64,000 nucleotides of DNA from Streptomyces sp. NBC_01471 (GCF_041438865.1 NZ_CP109451.1:490738-554737); one strand, 5' to 3'; counted from the first letter of the stretch, positions 25,531-35,701 are shown. The notes: a model not told the origin generated them from the letters alone. Numbers and translations: made by a program.

Positions 25531-27420
25531 ATGGACATGGAAGTCACCGCATGGCACTCGCTGCACAGTGCGATGAGTGCCCAACAGGACCGGAGACCCT
25601 TCTCCCGGGCCACTCTGCGCCGTATCGCCACGTTCGCCAGCCGGCACCACCGGCAGCTGTACCGTTTTCTCCTGCTCAGTGTCGTCACCGCTCTGCTCGC
25701 GGTGGCCACTCCGGTACTCGCAGGCCGCGTCGTCGACGCGATCGTTCAAGGCCGGGAGAGCGGCACGGTCTCCCGCCTCGCCTGGCTCATCGCCGCGATC
25801 GCGGTCGCTGAGGCCGGACTTGGACTGCTCACCCGCCGGCTCTCGGCCACCCTCGGCGAGGGGCTGATCCTCGATCTCCGCACGGCGGTCTTCGACCACG
25901 TGCAGCGGATGCCGGTCGCCTTCTTCACCCGCACCCGCACGGGCGCACTCGTCAGCCGGCTCAACAACGACGTCATCGGAGCTCAACGGGCCTTCAGCAA
26001 CACCCTCTCCGGCGTCGTCTCCAATGTCGTCACGCTCCTGCTGACCCTCGCCGTGATGCTCAGCATCTCCTGGCAGGTCACCCTGCTCGCTCTGGTGCTG
26101 CTGCCGGTGTTCGTCGTCCCCGCCCGCCGGATGGGCACCCGGATGGCGGCGCTGCAGCGCGAAGCCGCCCATCACAACGCCGCCATGGGTACGCAGATGA
26201 CCGAACGCTTCTCCGCCCCGGGCGCGACTCTCATCAAGCTCTTCGGGCGTCCCGACGAGGAGTCCGCCGCGTTCGCCGCCCGCGCGAGCCGGGTACGCGA
26301 CATCGGTGTTCGTACCGCCATGGCCCAGTCGACGTTCGTCACCGCTCTCACACTGGTGTCGGCCCTGGCACTGGCCCTGGTCTACGGACTCGGCGGCCAC
26401 TACGCCCTGCGCGGCACGCTCGACCCGGGGGCTGTCGTATCCCTCGCCCTGCTGCTGACCCGCCTCTACGCCCCGCTGACCTCGCTGGCCGGCGCCCGGG
26501 TCGAGGTGATGAGCGCTCTGGTGAGCTTCGAGCGGGTCTTCGAGATTCTCGATCTGAAGCCACTGATCGTCGAGAAGCCGGACGCCCACCGGGTGCCGGA
26601 CGGACCGGTGTCCGTGGAGTTCGACAAGGTCTCCTTCGCCTACCCCACCGCCGAGAAGGTCTCACTGGCCTCCCTCGAAGATACGGCGACCCTCGATTCC
26701 CGTGGCGGTACCGAGGTCCTGCACGAGGTCTCCTTCCGTGCCGAACCGGGCCGGATGGTCGCACTCGTCGGCTCTTCGGGAGCGGGCAAGTCCACGATCG
26801 CGCAGCTCCTGCCGCGGCTGTACGACGCCGACTCCGGTTCCGTACGGCTCAACGGCGTCGACGTACGCGACCTGAGCGCCGAATCGATCCGCGAGACCCT
26901 GGGGATGGTCACACAGGACGGGCACCTCTTCCACGAATCCGTCAGGGCGAACCTGCTCCTCGCCCGGCCCGACGCCACCGAGGACGACATCTGGGACGCC
27001 CTGCGCCGCTCCCGCCTCGACGGGCTGGTGGCCTCGTTGTCCGACGGCCTAGACACCGTCGTGGGTGAACGCGGATACCGGCTCTCCGGTGGTGAACGTC
27101 AACGGCTCACCATTGCAAGGCTGTTGCTGGCCCGCCAGCGCGTGGTCATCCTCGACGAGGCCACGGCCCACCTGGACTCCACTTCCGAGGCCGCCGTCCA
27201 GGAGGCCCTGGGTGAGGCACTTGAGGGCCGTACCGCGGTGGTGATCGCCCACCGGCTCTCGACCGTACGGGCCGCCGACCTGATCCTGGTCGTCGAGAAC
27301 GGCCGGGTCGTCCAGCGCGGAACCCACACCGAACTGCTGGCAGCCGCAGGCCGCTACCAGGAGCTGTACCGAACCCAGTTCGAGAACCCGCAGGCGCAGG
27401 AGGTGCGCCCGGTCGGCTGA
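25531..27420 (+). CDS. ABC exporter, fused membrane and ATPase domains
   Basis: A 629-residue half-transporter of the MsbA/LmrA type: six predicted helices between ~45 and 330, then the nucleotide-binding domain with Walker A GSSGAGKST (414-422), signature LSGGERQR (518-525), Walker B VVILDEA (538-544) and switch His574 (AHRLST). An extra ~20-residue insertion (KVSLASLEDTATLDSRGGTEV) sits between the first strand of the ATPase and its A-loop region. Start ATG 25531; an ATG six bases on is equally possible. Transcription probably starts from the promoter at 25401. It would act as a homodimer exporting lipids or drugs. Confidence 0.92.
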   Translation: MDMEVTAWHSLHSAMSAQQDRRPFSRATLRRIATFASRHHRQLYRFLLLSVVTALLAVATPVLAGRVVDAIVQGRESGTVSRLAWLIAAIAVAEAGLGLLTRRLSATLGEGLILDLRTAVFDHVQRMPVAFFTRTRTGALVSRLNNDVIGAQRAFSNTLSGVVSNVVTLLLTLAVMLSISWQVTLLALVLLPVFVVPARRMGTRMAALQREAAHHNAAMGTQMTERFSAPGATLIKLFGRPDEESAAFAARASRVRDIGVRTAMAQSTFVTALTLVSALALALVYGLGGHYALRGTLDPGAVVSLALLLTRLYAPLTSLAGARVEVMSALVSFERVFEILDLKPLIVEKPDAHRVPDGPVSVEFDKVSFAYPTAEKVSLASLEDTATLDSRGGTEVLHEVSFRAEPGRMVALVGSSGAGKSTIAQLLPRLYDADSGSVRLNGVDVRDLSAESIRETLGMVTQDGHLFHESVRANLLLARPDATEDDIWDALRRSRLDGLVASLSDGLDTVVGERGYRLSGGERQRLTIARLLLARQRVVILDEATAHLDSTSEAAVQEALGEALEGRTAVVIAHRLSTVRAADLILVVENGRVVQRGTHTELLAAAGRYQELYRTQFENPQAQEVRPVG

Positions 27421-27580
27421 CCTTCAGGGGGCGGCGCCGCGACCGGTCAGGACGGGGGCAGGAGCGTGCGGACCGTTTGCGGATCCGGTCCGGGTTTTCG
27501 ACGGTGGCAGCGATCAGGTCGGCCACGGACGCGTCCGCGTCCGCGTCCGCGTTCTGAAGGTGGGATCGAGGAGGCAAGCC

Positions 27581-28576
27581 ATGAACCAACGCGAGATCCA
27601 CGTCGGCGTCTTCCCCTACGAGCACACGCAAGCACTGCTCACGGGGGAGGTCTCCATCGAGGGAGTGACGGCCACGGTCGAGGGGGCGCCGATCGTCTCG
27701 GACGTCTTCCGCAGGGCGGTGCTCGGCGAGTTCGACGTCGCCGAGCTGGGGCTGACCTATTTCCTGCGGATGTGGGACACGGCGCAGCGGCCGTTCGTCG
27801 CGCTCCCGGTGTTCCCCAACCGCAACTTCCGCCATTCGGCCATCTTCGTCAACACCGACAGCGGCATCGAGCAGTCCGGAGATCTGGCAGGGAAGCGCAT
27901 CGGGGAGTTCGCCCTGTACGGGCATGACCCCGGTGTGTGGGTCAAGGGCATCCTCGCCGACGACTTCGGGGTGCGCTGGGACGAGTGCTCGTGGGTCATC
28001 GGAGGCACCAACACCCCGTTGCCCGCGTTCGACTGGCTCCCCCTGCCGACGCCTGCGGATGCCGACGTCCGCCACCTCGGAGACGGCCAGACCCTGGGCG
28101 CGATGCTGGAGGAGGGCGAGATCGACGCGCTGATCTCCGTCGACGTGCCCCGGGCCATCACCGAAGGGTCGCCGCGCGTTGCCCGCCTCTTCCCGGACTA
28201 CGAGACGGTGGAGCGGGACTACTACGGGCGTACCGGCATCTTCCCGCCCATGCATCTGGTTGCTGTCGACAGAGAGTTCGCTTCCGACGGCGCTCTGCTC
28301 AAAGCGGTCTTCGACGCGTTCTGCACCGCGAAGGGCCAGGTGGAACAGCGTTACCTGGGCGGCGCGGTCAAGCAGCACATGAACCTCATCACCCCGTGGT
28401 TCAGCAGCCTGTTCGAACGCAACCGCCGCCTGATGGGAGACGACTGGTGGCCCTACGGCGTCGAGCGCAACCGCAAGGCCGTCGACATGTTCCTGCGGCA
28501 CCACTACGAGCAGGGCCTGTCGAAAACGTTGCTCACCATCGAGGACATCACCGCCCCGGCACTGCTCGACACCTGA
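27581..28576 (+). CDS. Periplasmic-binding-protein-fold enzyme, 4,5-dihydroxyphthalate decarboxylase-like
   Basis: A 331-residue protein with an excellent RBS (GAGGAGG) before ATG 27581. The sequence (VGVFPYEHTQALLTGEV, FDVAELGLTYFLRMWD, PVFPNRNFRHSAIFVNTDSGI, DLAGKRIGEF) follows the type 2 PBP/NMT1-like fold used by 4,5-dihydroxyphthalate decarboxylases and related ABC-type binding proteins. There is no signal peptide, favouring a cytosolic enzyme. No aromatic-degradation genes are adjacent, so the substrate is open. Upstream, 27531-27552 carries four GCGTCC hexamers. Confidence 0.78.
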   Translation: MNQREIHVGVFPYEHTQALLTGEVSIEGVTATVEGAPIVSDVFRRAVLGEFDVAELGLTYFLRMWDTAQRPFVALPVFPNRNFRHSAIFVNTDSGIEQSGDLAGKRIGEFALYGHDPGVWVKGILADDFGVRWDECSWVIGGTNTPLPAFDWLPLPTPADADVRHLGDGQTLGAMLEEGEIDALISVDVPRAITEGSPRVARLFPDYETVERDYYGRTGIFPPMHLVAVDREFASDGALLKAVFDAFCTAKGQVEQRYLGGAVKQHMNLITPWFSSLFERNRRLMGDDWWPYGVERNRKAVDMFLRHHYEQGLSKTLLTIEDITAPALLDT

Positions 28577-28769
28577 ACAAAGCTCGTCCGTCCGGCCAGA
28601 ACGCTCGGCGCTGCCGGACAGCGCGCTCCGTCACGTCCGACCCGCCGGCCAGCGGGACCGCGGCTGATCAGCTGACGACGTCGGAGACGCACGCGGTGTC
28701 GTCCGCCATCCGGGTGCACCTGAGGAAGAGCAGGAACGCCCGGCGGGGCTCCCCATTAGCTTCCTGAGC

Positions 28770-30683
28770 ATGGATCTTGAGCAGACCTGTCAGCCGGAGC
28801 GCCGCCCGGGTCCGAGATTCGCCGCAGGCCGGGATGCGTCTGTGACCGTGGTGGAGGCGACGGCCCGGCTGCGGAGTCGGGTGGAGGAGCGGGTCGAAGC
28901 TGACGGCGCCTTGCGGGAGCCGTGCCGGAGCCGGGTTCTGGAGTCCGCTCTCGTGCTGGCGCTGATGCGCCGGCTCATGGACTTCTCCGGAAGCCGTGAG
29001 CGGGTGACCCGTTATCTGTGGCTGCGGTGCAAGAGTCCTGATCCGCTGGAGCGGTCGCTGGCCCTGGTGGGCAGCGGAGCAGGGCCGGCACCGGAGGGGG
29101 AGGATTTCCGTACGCTCATCCTGGAACAGGTGCCCTCCTATGTCGCGCCCCGGCGCCGGTTGGTCCTCGACGCGGTGGCGGTGATCCTCGGCGGGCACAC
29201 CGGGAGATCCCCGGAAACGGCCGCTGCAACCGCCGCCGCAACCGCCTCTGCAACAGTCCCTTCAAGCGCCGCCGACCCCGCGGGCAGTGCACCGAGCGGT
29301 GTCCTGCACCCGTGGGCGCGGGTGCAGAGCGTCGCGTCCGCGGTCATCGTGCGATCCACCCGGGACGGGCCCGTGGAGATCAGCGCAGATGATCTCGTGG
29401 CGCTGCGGGCGACGCAGGACGGTTCGGGCCGGGTGTGGGAGGGACACCTGCTGGCCCACGTACTGGCCCTGCACGCCCTGGCACGGCTGCCCGGGAACGA
29501 CCACCTGGTCCGGCGCGGCCTGACGGCGATGCTGCCCCTGCAGCGTGCTGACGGGGGATTCCCGTTCGTATCGGACATCGACACCTGGTGCACCGCCACC
29601 GGTGGCCTGGCCCTGGCGGTGGCAGGCGCCTCCACTTCGCTGCTGCACCAGGTGGCGGGCCATCTGGTGAGCGAGCAGAAACAGTGCGGCGGCTGGTCCA
29701 TCACGAACGGCACCCGCCTCACGGACACCGACGACACCTCAGTGGCCCTGGAATTCCTCCAGGCCCTCGACCCCGGACGCTACAAGCACGAGATCGACGC
29801 GGGGCTGGGCAGACTCAGGGCGCTGCGCGGGCCGGACGGAGGGTTTCCCACGTATGTCGCGGGCGGGCCGTCGGAGGCGTGCATGACGGCGGCCGCAGTG
29901 AACGCCTTCGCGCCCGCGGGGCGTGGGGACGCCCGGTTGCTGGAGGAGGCGCGCCGGTTCCTGGCGGCGAGTCAGCACCGGGACGGATACTTCGAGCCGG
30001 GCTGGAGCAACAGCCGGCTGCACGTCCTGTACCGGGCCCGCATGGCAGCCGGCCCGGGAGCGTCCGGGCTCGCGATGGCCGCCCGGATCCGGCAACTGGT
30101 GGCGGACACGCAGAACCCGGACGGCGGCTGGAGCAGAGAACCGGGCCACACCAGTGACGCGATCAGCACCTCCTACGCACTTCTCGCCCTCGGCAGGCAG
30201 GCCACCGGCAGCCCACCGCAGCGCGCGGGGGCCCGATGGCTGTGTGAACGCCAGGACGCGGACGGCGGTTCGACTCCCCGCCCGACATGGTCGGCCCGCG
30301 CCCCTTCACGTACCACGTGCCGCTGCTCACCGACATCTGCGTGCTGCGGGCCCTGGGTCACCTCACCCGCTCACCGGCGCGGAACCTCGCTGATCCGCCG
30401 GCACAGGACCTCGCCGATCGGCACGCAGGGAGGCGCCGGAGCGTGCCCGCACAGCATCGCAATGACAGGGCGCCGGGGGAGGGGCAGCCGGGCAGCCCAG
30501 AGCTGTGCCTTGTCGACCGGCCGAGAGGGCACGTTCGTGGACCGCGCGGTCTGCGGCCAGCAGTGGATCTGTCGGTCCGGCCCCCCGTCCGGTCGGCGGC
30601 GGCCCTGTCCGGCCAGAGCTTCCGGATGCCGGTGCTCGCACACCAACTGCCCCGTGCCCTGCACGCCGACAGCGAGCGGCTGA
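28770..30683 (+). pseudogene. Class II terpene cyclase (DxDD type), 3' frameshift
   Basis: The frame gives 637 residues, of which about 1-500 are a class II terpene cyclase with QW-like repeats (PLQRADGGFPF, QKQCGGWSI, LRGPDGGFPTYV, TQNPDGGWS) and the catalytic acid motif DTDD at 319-322. Such enzymes cyclise squalene-like or geranylgeranyl substrates by protonation. At ~30270 the reading breaks: the expected continuation GGFDSPPDMVGPRPFTYHVPLLTDICVLRAL is in the +1 frame, as if one T were lost. The remainder of this frame is not family-like. Start ATG 28770. An Ala/Thr-rich linker lies at 148-172. Followed by a class I enzyme, as in labdane-type diterpene loci. Confidence 0.72.
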
Positions 30684-31693
30684 TGGCGGAGACCGGCGCC
30701 TGGGCGCACGAGCATCTCGGGTTCGCCTACGACGGCGACCACGACCGCGTCGAGCACAACGTCGACGGGACGCTCCTGGTCGCGCTGAGCATCCCGCACG
30801 CCGGCTACGACCTCGCACTGGTGTGTTAGAAGCTCATGAACCACCTCATCGGGATCGAGAACAGCCTCGTCGACCGGGGCGCTCTCGGCGGCAGCTCCTT
30901 CGCGACCTGGGGTGTCTTCTCCCGCCTCATGTCGGACCTGGTGGGATGGCAGGACGGCGCGACCCCGCTGACCGCCGAATTCCGTTGGCTGCGCCGGCGC
31001 ATGCCCCGTCCCGCCTGGGAGCGGTTCGTCGCCTGCATGGAGGACTTCGCCTACGGCTTCACCACCGAACTCGAACAGTGGCGGGAAGAGGAGTACACCG
31101 GCTACGAGGACTACCTGCACCAGCGGCGCAGCAGCCTGGGCGTGCGCTGGCTCTTCGGATTCGCCGAAGCGCAGAACCCCGCGCTGCCGCTCGCCGAGGA
31201 GACGTTCCGGCGACCGGAGATGAAGGCCCTGCACGACACCGCCGTCGACGGCTACACCTTGATCAACGACCTTGTCTCCTACCGGCGGGAAGCCGCCATG
31301 GGCGACACCATGAATCTGGTGCACCACCTCCGGGAGAGCGAGGGGCTCACCACCGGGGGCGCGATGAACCGGTTGTGCACGCTCATCGACGCAACCGAGG
31401 CGCACTTCCTGTACCTGCGCGAACAGATCATGGACCATGACGCCCGTCGTCCTTCACCGGTCCCTGCCCCGGACCCGGAGCCGCGCGGAGACCCGCACAA
31501 GGAAAGGGACGGGGAGAGCCCTGAGGGATTGCGGGGCTACCTCGACACGGTCGGCCACATCATGACCTCGAATCTCTGGTGGGCCACCCTCAGCAACCGC
31601 TACGAACACGGTGGTCTCCAGTGGGACGGCACCTGCCCGGGGACCATGACCCTTCATACCGACCGGACCGAGTTCGTCCCCGACCCCTCCTGA
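30626..31693 (+). pseudogene. Class I terpene synthase, interrupted by an in-frame stop
   Basis: The family N-terminus FRMPVLAHQLPRALHADSERL is followed by WAHEHLGFAYDGDHDR, then a TAG at 30827-30829, after which the same frame continues MNHLIGIENSLVDRG to the C-terminus. The metal-binding NSE triad is present (INDLVSYRRE near 31263). The Asp-rich motif that should lie around the stop is missing, so a deletion probably accompanies the nonsense codon. An internal start at ATG 30836 would give a 285-residue product without the first metal site. The enzyme is therefore likely inactive. Confidence 0.7.
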
Positions 31694-31837
31694 GAGCCGG
31701 GGCAGCGTGCCAGACCCACCACTCCGGCACGGTCGCGCCGGTGCGTTCATTCGTCCGGATGAACGCGGTGCGAAGCCGTCTCCGGTGGTGGCGTGCCGGG
31801 CGATGGTGTCGCTGTCCGTGGAATCAGGGGAGGGGCG

Positions 31838-33079
31838 ATGACGGAGCGTCAGCTCGCACCGCACGAGGCGGCCATCACTGCTGCCGGTGTCCGGCTCGTA
31901 CTGCACTGCGACATCGTGGGCGAGCTCGACGAGGCGGTCCTGGCGCTTGCCCTGGCCCGACTGCGGTCCTGCTACCCCCTGATCACCGGCAGGATCACCA
32001 CTGACCGTGCGGAGGCCGGGCCACTGGCCCGGATCGGGGAGACGGCCACCGGACCCTTCCTGGGCCATGGCGCTGACTTCGACGAGGAGATCAGCGCACC
32101 CCTCAACTGGGAACAGGATCCGTTGCTCCGGATCACCGTGCTCCACGAGCCGGACCGCCCCGGTCACCGCCGGGTGGTCCTGACGCTTCCCCGGGCCTTC
32201 GCCGACGCGATGAGTTACGTCGCTGTCCACCAACGCCTGTGGACCCTCTACACCGCACTGTCCACCGGCCGGCCCGCTCCCGACGAGCCCGTCCGGCCGG
32301 TGCTGGGCCCGGCGCTCGACGACCTGCTCGCAGCGCGCTTCACCCCGCGGCAGCTGCGCGACTTCGTCGACGAACGCGCCCGCCTGGACACCGGGGCTCC
32401 GCCCGCGCTGCTGCCCACTCCGGCCTCGCGTAACGGCGGCCCCGGGCCCGACCTGAGCTTCGGCATCATCGAGATCGAAGCCGATGCCGACCAGTGCGCA
32501 CAGCTGGTCCGGCGGGCCCACGACGCCTCCCTCACCGTCAACGCACTGGTCTCCGGAATCCTGCTGACCGCTCTGCGCACCCTGTTTCCCGCACCGGGTG
32601 GACCGGTGCGAATCCTGTGCACGACGGCCGTCGACATGCGCCGCAGACTCGTCCCGCCGCTGCCCTACGAGGTCCTCCAGTCCGCCGCGACGACCACCTC
32701 GATCCGGCTTGAGGTCGCCGGCGGGGCGGACCCCGTCGCGGTCGGGCAGGACCTGGACACCCGGCTGCGCGCTGCTCTGGAGAACGGAGCCGCCGCGATG
32801 GAACTGGCCGCGTTCCCCCACATGCTCGACCAGCACCCGCCCAGCCTCGTCATCACCAACGTCGGCGCCATCACCGCCCCCGATCTGCCGGACGGTCTCC
32901 GCATGGTCGATGTGTGCCTGGCACCACTGGGCCACGTCCCGATGGTCTTCGCCGTCGTCAAGCGCTATCAGGGCCGCCTGACCATGACCCTGAACTACAG
33001 CCGCGCCTGGTACACCGACACCCAGATCCACGCACTCGCCCACCAGGCCGCCACCTTGCTGACTGACCTGACCGCATAA
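31838..33079 (+). CDS. Condensation-fold acyltransferase (PapA-like) lacking the HH motif
   Basis: A 413-residue protein with the two-lobed CoA-dependent acyltransferase/NRPS condensation fold: ITAAGVRLVLHCDIVGELDEAVLALALARLRSCYPLI at the N-terminus, and later INAL-like LTVNALVSGILLTALR and SLVITNVGAI. The catalytic HHxxxDG site corresponds to PRAFADA at 118-124, so both histidines are gone while the Asp remains. AGGGGAGGGG gives a very strong RBS. It follows the terpene genes and could once have acylated their product. Activity as a standard acyltransferase is doubtful. Confidence 0.72.
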   Translation: MTERQLAPHEAAITAAGVRLVLHCDIVGELDEAVLALALARLRSCYPLITGRITTDRAEAGPLARIGETATGPFLGHGADFDEEISAPLNWEQDPLLRITVLHEPDRPGHRRVVLTLPRAFADAMSYVAVHQRLWTLYTALSTGRPAPDEPVRPVLGPALDDLLAARFTPRQLRDFVDERARLDTGAPPALLPTPASRNGGPGPDLSFGIIEIEADADQCAQLVRRAHDASLTVNALVSGILLTALRTLFPAPGGPVRILCTTAVDMRRRLVPPLPYEVLQSAATTTSIRLEVAGGADPVAVGQDLDTRLRAALENGAAAMELAAFPHMLDQHPPSLVITNVGAITAPDLPDGLRMVDVCLAPLGHVPMVFAVVKRYQGRLTMTLNYSRAWYTDTQIHALAHQAATLLTDLTA

Positions 33080-33403
33080 CTCCTGGGCCGACCCGGCTGA
33101 GTGCGCTCGGCGACCTCCCCCTTCGCTGAACTTCGCACCCTGCCCCACTCCCTGCGCCCCGCCGGTCAGGACCTGAACACCGAAGCAACCCGCTCGGCCC
33201 CACCGAGTTCGGCCGCACCGCGCTCGGGACGATCACGGCGCCCGACTTCGCCCGGCCTTCGGGTGCCGGCCTCCGGTGACGGTCACCGTGGTGGCCACCC
33301 GGAGGCTGGTCCATCGCACTGCCCCGGGGTTCCGTACGGTGAACGGTCACGACGACTGTCGGGCGAACGCTGTCGTGAACCGCTCATTTCAGGCAACCGT
33401 GCG
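33080..33403. other. Intergenic, no gene seen
   Basis: Gene-free stretch between the acyltransferase and the tap regulatory region. Frames on both strands are shadows without family-like sequence. Confidence 0.4.
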
Positions 33404-33579
33404 TTGACCCGCAGCGTCGTAACGCAGGTTACGTGGTAGGCATACCAAGGACGGCTGGGTGCTCTCCGGCACTGCCCTCACAGCCTCCCGGTCAGTAGAG
33501 GCAGCTGGGCGGGGTGTTCATGAATGCGATCCGGCGGAGAGCCCTCGCAAAGATGCGCACCATGCATGATGAATGCGAT
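33404..33579 (+). promoter_or_regulatory. Putative tap promoter region with repeats
   Basis: TTGACC at 33404-33409 is followed by a GTAAC-GCAG-GTTAC palindrome (33419-33432). Nearer the gene, an 11-base direct repeat ATGAATGCGAT occurs at 33520-33530 and 33569-33579. These could serve autoregulation by the helix-turn-helix of Tap. Confidence 0.35.
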
Positions 33580-33607
33580 ATGCGCATGCGGCGGGTAGGG
33601 TGTGCGC

Positions 33608-35107
33608 ATGCTGATGAGTACCGAGGAAACCCTGCGGGCGACGGTGACCGCGATTGCGCACCGTACCGGTGAGCAGCAGTCGGCGCTGGCTGCCGCTCTG
33701 GGGCTGACGCAAAGTCAGGTCAGTCGCAGGCAGCGGGGAAAGGCCGCGTGGACTCTGACGGACTGCGACCGCCTCGCTTCCCATTGGGGCATGCCCGTGC
33801 TGGATCTCCTCGCGGGCCCAACTCACGCTCTGACGAGGCTGCCTGCGGACCGTATCGCGGCCGGCGGTCAGCAGACCCTCATCCCGCTCGACACTCCTGT
33901 ACCCGAGCACATCACACCCCCGTCTCTCGCTCCGGCCGTGCCCCCGGCTCCTGCTCCCACCCCACAGATGTCGGCGTCGCCGCCGGTGCCCTCTGCGCTG
34001 TCCACCCCGGCCACGACCCCGTCCCCGGCCACGACCCCGTCCCCGGCCGCGACCCCGTCCACCTTGGTTGTGTCCACCTCGGCTGTGTCCGCGCCGCCCT
34101 CCCCGACCGTCTCGGAGTCGGCACCTGTCGCCCCGCCGGCCCCCAAGCGGGTGGCGCCGCCTGCCGGTCCGCTCGCGGACCGTGTCCGCGGGCGGATCGC
34201 GGAAGAGCTGTCCGCGCATGGCGGGGACCTGGAGGCCGCGCGGGCCGCGCTCATCAGAACGGCGGTCCCGGACGTGATGGCACTGTTCGCCGCTTCCCGG
34301 GTTGGTGGCCGTTACGAGCACAGCGAGTTCCCGCCCACCGCGGGCATTTTGAAGAAGGCGTCGCAGAAGGGTGCGGATCAGGTCTGGGAGGCGCGGCCGA
34401 AATGGCGCTCCGAGGAGTTGCACCGTGCCGCGCGCGGCGGGCACATCACCATGGAGGTGACTGCCCTGGACATGAACGCGGCCTACCTGTCCGCGCTCAA
34501 GACGTGGCTTCCCATCGGGAAGCTGGTGCATTCCGAGGGTGACCACCACGACGCGAAGCGCTCCGGCGTCCACCGGGTGACGCCGGCCACCTGGCAGCAG
34601 CCGGACCTCCCCTCGCCGCTCGGCGCACGGAAAGAGCCGGGCGACCTGTGGATCACGGAACCGACCCTCCGACTCCTCCTGCGCTGCGCGAAACTCGGAT
34701 ACTGCGAAACTCCGGTCATTCACGAATCCTGGACGTCCGGCGCGTCCGAAGGGCTGCTGGAAAAGATGCGCCGTGCCCTCGTGGAAGTACGCAAGGATGC
34801 CATTTCCAGGAATGATGAAGTGGCCCTGGAATATGTGAAGTCCATGTATTCTAAGTTCGTGTCAACTATCGGGGAGAGCAGCGCGAACCGTGAGATTCGG
34901 CGCCCCGACTGGATGCACATCATTCGCTCCCAGGCATTCGCGAACCTGTGGCTCAAAGCACACAAAGCACACACGTCGGGCCTGACGGTCGTCCAAATGT
35001 CCGGAACCGACGAACTGCACGTCGCCGGAGACTGGCAGCAGGTCTTCCCGGAGGGCCGCGACCTGTCCCAGGTCAAAGCGAAGACCATCTACACACTGGG
35101 GGAGTAG
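33608..35107 (+). CDS. tap: Telomere-associated protein Tap
   Basis: 499 residues. The N-terminal helix-turn-helix LAAALGLTQSQVSRRQRGKAAWTLTDCDRLA at 28-57 is the Tap type. A Pro/Thr/Ser-rich linker (~95-185) leads to a conserved domain at 190-499. Tap binds the telomere 3' overhang and recruits the terminal protein. Three segments of the C-domain recall B-family DNA polymerase motifs: LDMNAAYLSAL (Asp288), VKSMYSKFVSTIGE (Lys411) and GTDE (466-469). The protein is shorter than the ~740-residue Tap of S. coelicolor. ATG 33608 has AGGG seven bases upstream; in-frame GTG 33602 and ATG 33614 are alternatives. tpg follows after three bases. Confidence 0.85.
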   Translation: MLMSTEETLRATVTAIAHRTGEQQSALAAALGLTQSQVSRRQRGKAAWTLTDCDRLASHWGMPVLDLLAGPTHALTRLPADRIAAGGQQTLIPLDTPVPEHITPPSLAPAVPPAPAPTPQMSASPPVPSALSTPATTPSPATTPSPAATPSTLVVSTSAVSAPPSPTVSESAPVAPPAPKRVAPPAGPLADRVRGRIAEELSAHGGDLEAARAALIRTAVPDVMALFAASRVGGRYEHSEFPPTAGILKKASQKGADQVWEARPKWRSEELHRAARGGHITMEVTALDMNAAYLSALKTWLPIGKLVHSEGDHHDAKRSGVHRVTPATWQQPDLPSPLGARKEPGDLWITEPTLRLLLRCAKLGYCETPVIHESWTSGASEGLLEKMRRALVEVRKDAISRNDEVALEYVKSMYSKFVSTIGESSANREIRRPDWMHIIRSQAFANLWLKAHKAHTSGLTVVQMSGTDELHVAGDWQQVFPEGRDLSQVKAKTIYTLGE

Positions 35108-35110
35108 CCC

Positions 35111-35701
35111 ATGTCCGGCGGAGCAACCGACCTCTGGGGCGAGTGGCAGAAGCACGGCGCCCAGGGGCTGAGCGGCGCGCGGGCTCTCGCGGGCGAGCTG
35201 GACCGGATCGCCCGCGAAGGCGGCATCGCCTCACCGGTGACGACCGACCGCGGGCTCTCCGCCCGCCTGCGCTACCTCAACACCCGCCCCGGCCGTGAAG
35301 TCCTGCGTGAGCACGGCGTCTCCGCCCGCCTGCTGCGCTCGTGGGGACGCGGGGCCCGTCCCAGCGCCCCCAAGCTCGAAGCGGTCGAGCGGGCCTACCA
35401 GGAGCGGCGCAGGGACAACCTGGTGCGCTCGGGTGCGCTGAAGCGCCTGATGGACAACGAAGGCCGCGGCCGCCGCATCGAGATCTACCCCGTCGACCAG
35501 ACGGCGGTGGACGAGAGGTACCGCCGGCCGAATGTCAGCGAGCGCTCGGTGCAGGCGCGTTACGTCTGGGACGACATGGTCGACGCCTGGGGCAAGGGCG
35601 ACATGAACACCCTGGACGAGATCTGGGACGACATCATCACCGACCTCGACTCCGACTATGCGGCATACGCCTACGTCGGATCCATCGGAATCGGCGCGTG
35701 A
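35111..35701 (+). CDS. tpg: Telomere terminal protein Tpg
   Basis: A 196-residue protein ending in the strongly conserved Tpg tail (RRPNVSERSVQARYVWDDMVDAW, DEIWDDIITDLDSDYAAYAYV). Tpg becomes covalently attached to the 5' ends of linear Streptomyces replicons through a threonine and primes end-patching synthesis. The N-terminal half is basic and helical (LSARLRYLNTRPGREVLREHGVSARLLRSWGRG), with helix-turn-helix character for DNA binding. Start ATG 35111 is three bases after tap, so the two are cotranscribed. Together with the hairpin end at 63.9 kb it argues for a complete telomere-maintenance system. Confidence 0.93.
   Translation: MSGGATDLWGEWQKHGAQGLSGARALAGELDRIAREGGIASPVTTDRGLSARLRYLNTRPGREVLREHGVSARLLRSWGRGARPSAPKLEAVERAYQERRRDNLVRSGALKRLMDNEGRGRRIEIYPVDQTAVDERYRRPNVSERSVQARYVWDDMVDAWGKGDMNTLDEIWDDIITDLDSDYAAYAYVGSIGIGA

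Noticed and set aside
28770..31693. A designed class II-class I fusion terpene synthase
   Set aside because: The linking region translates to non-family sequence; two decayed adjacent genes are simpler.
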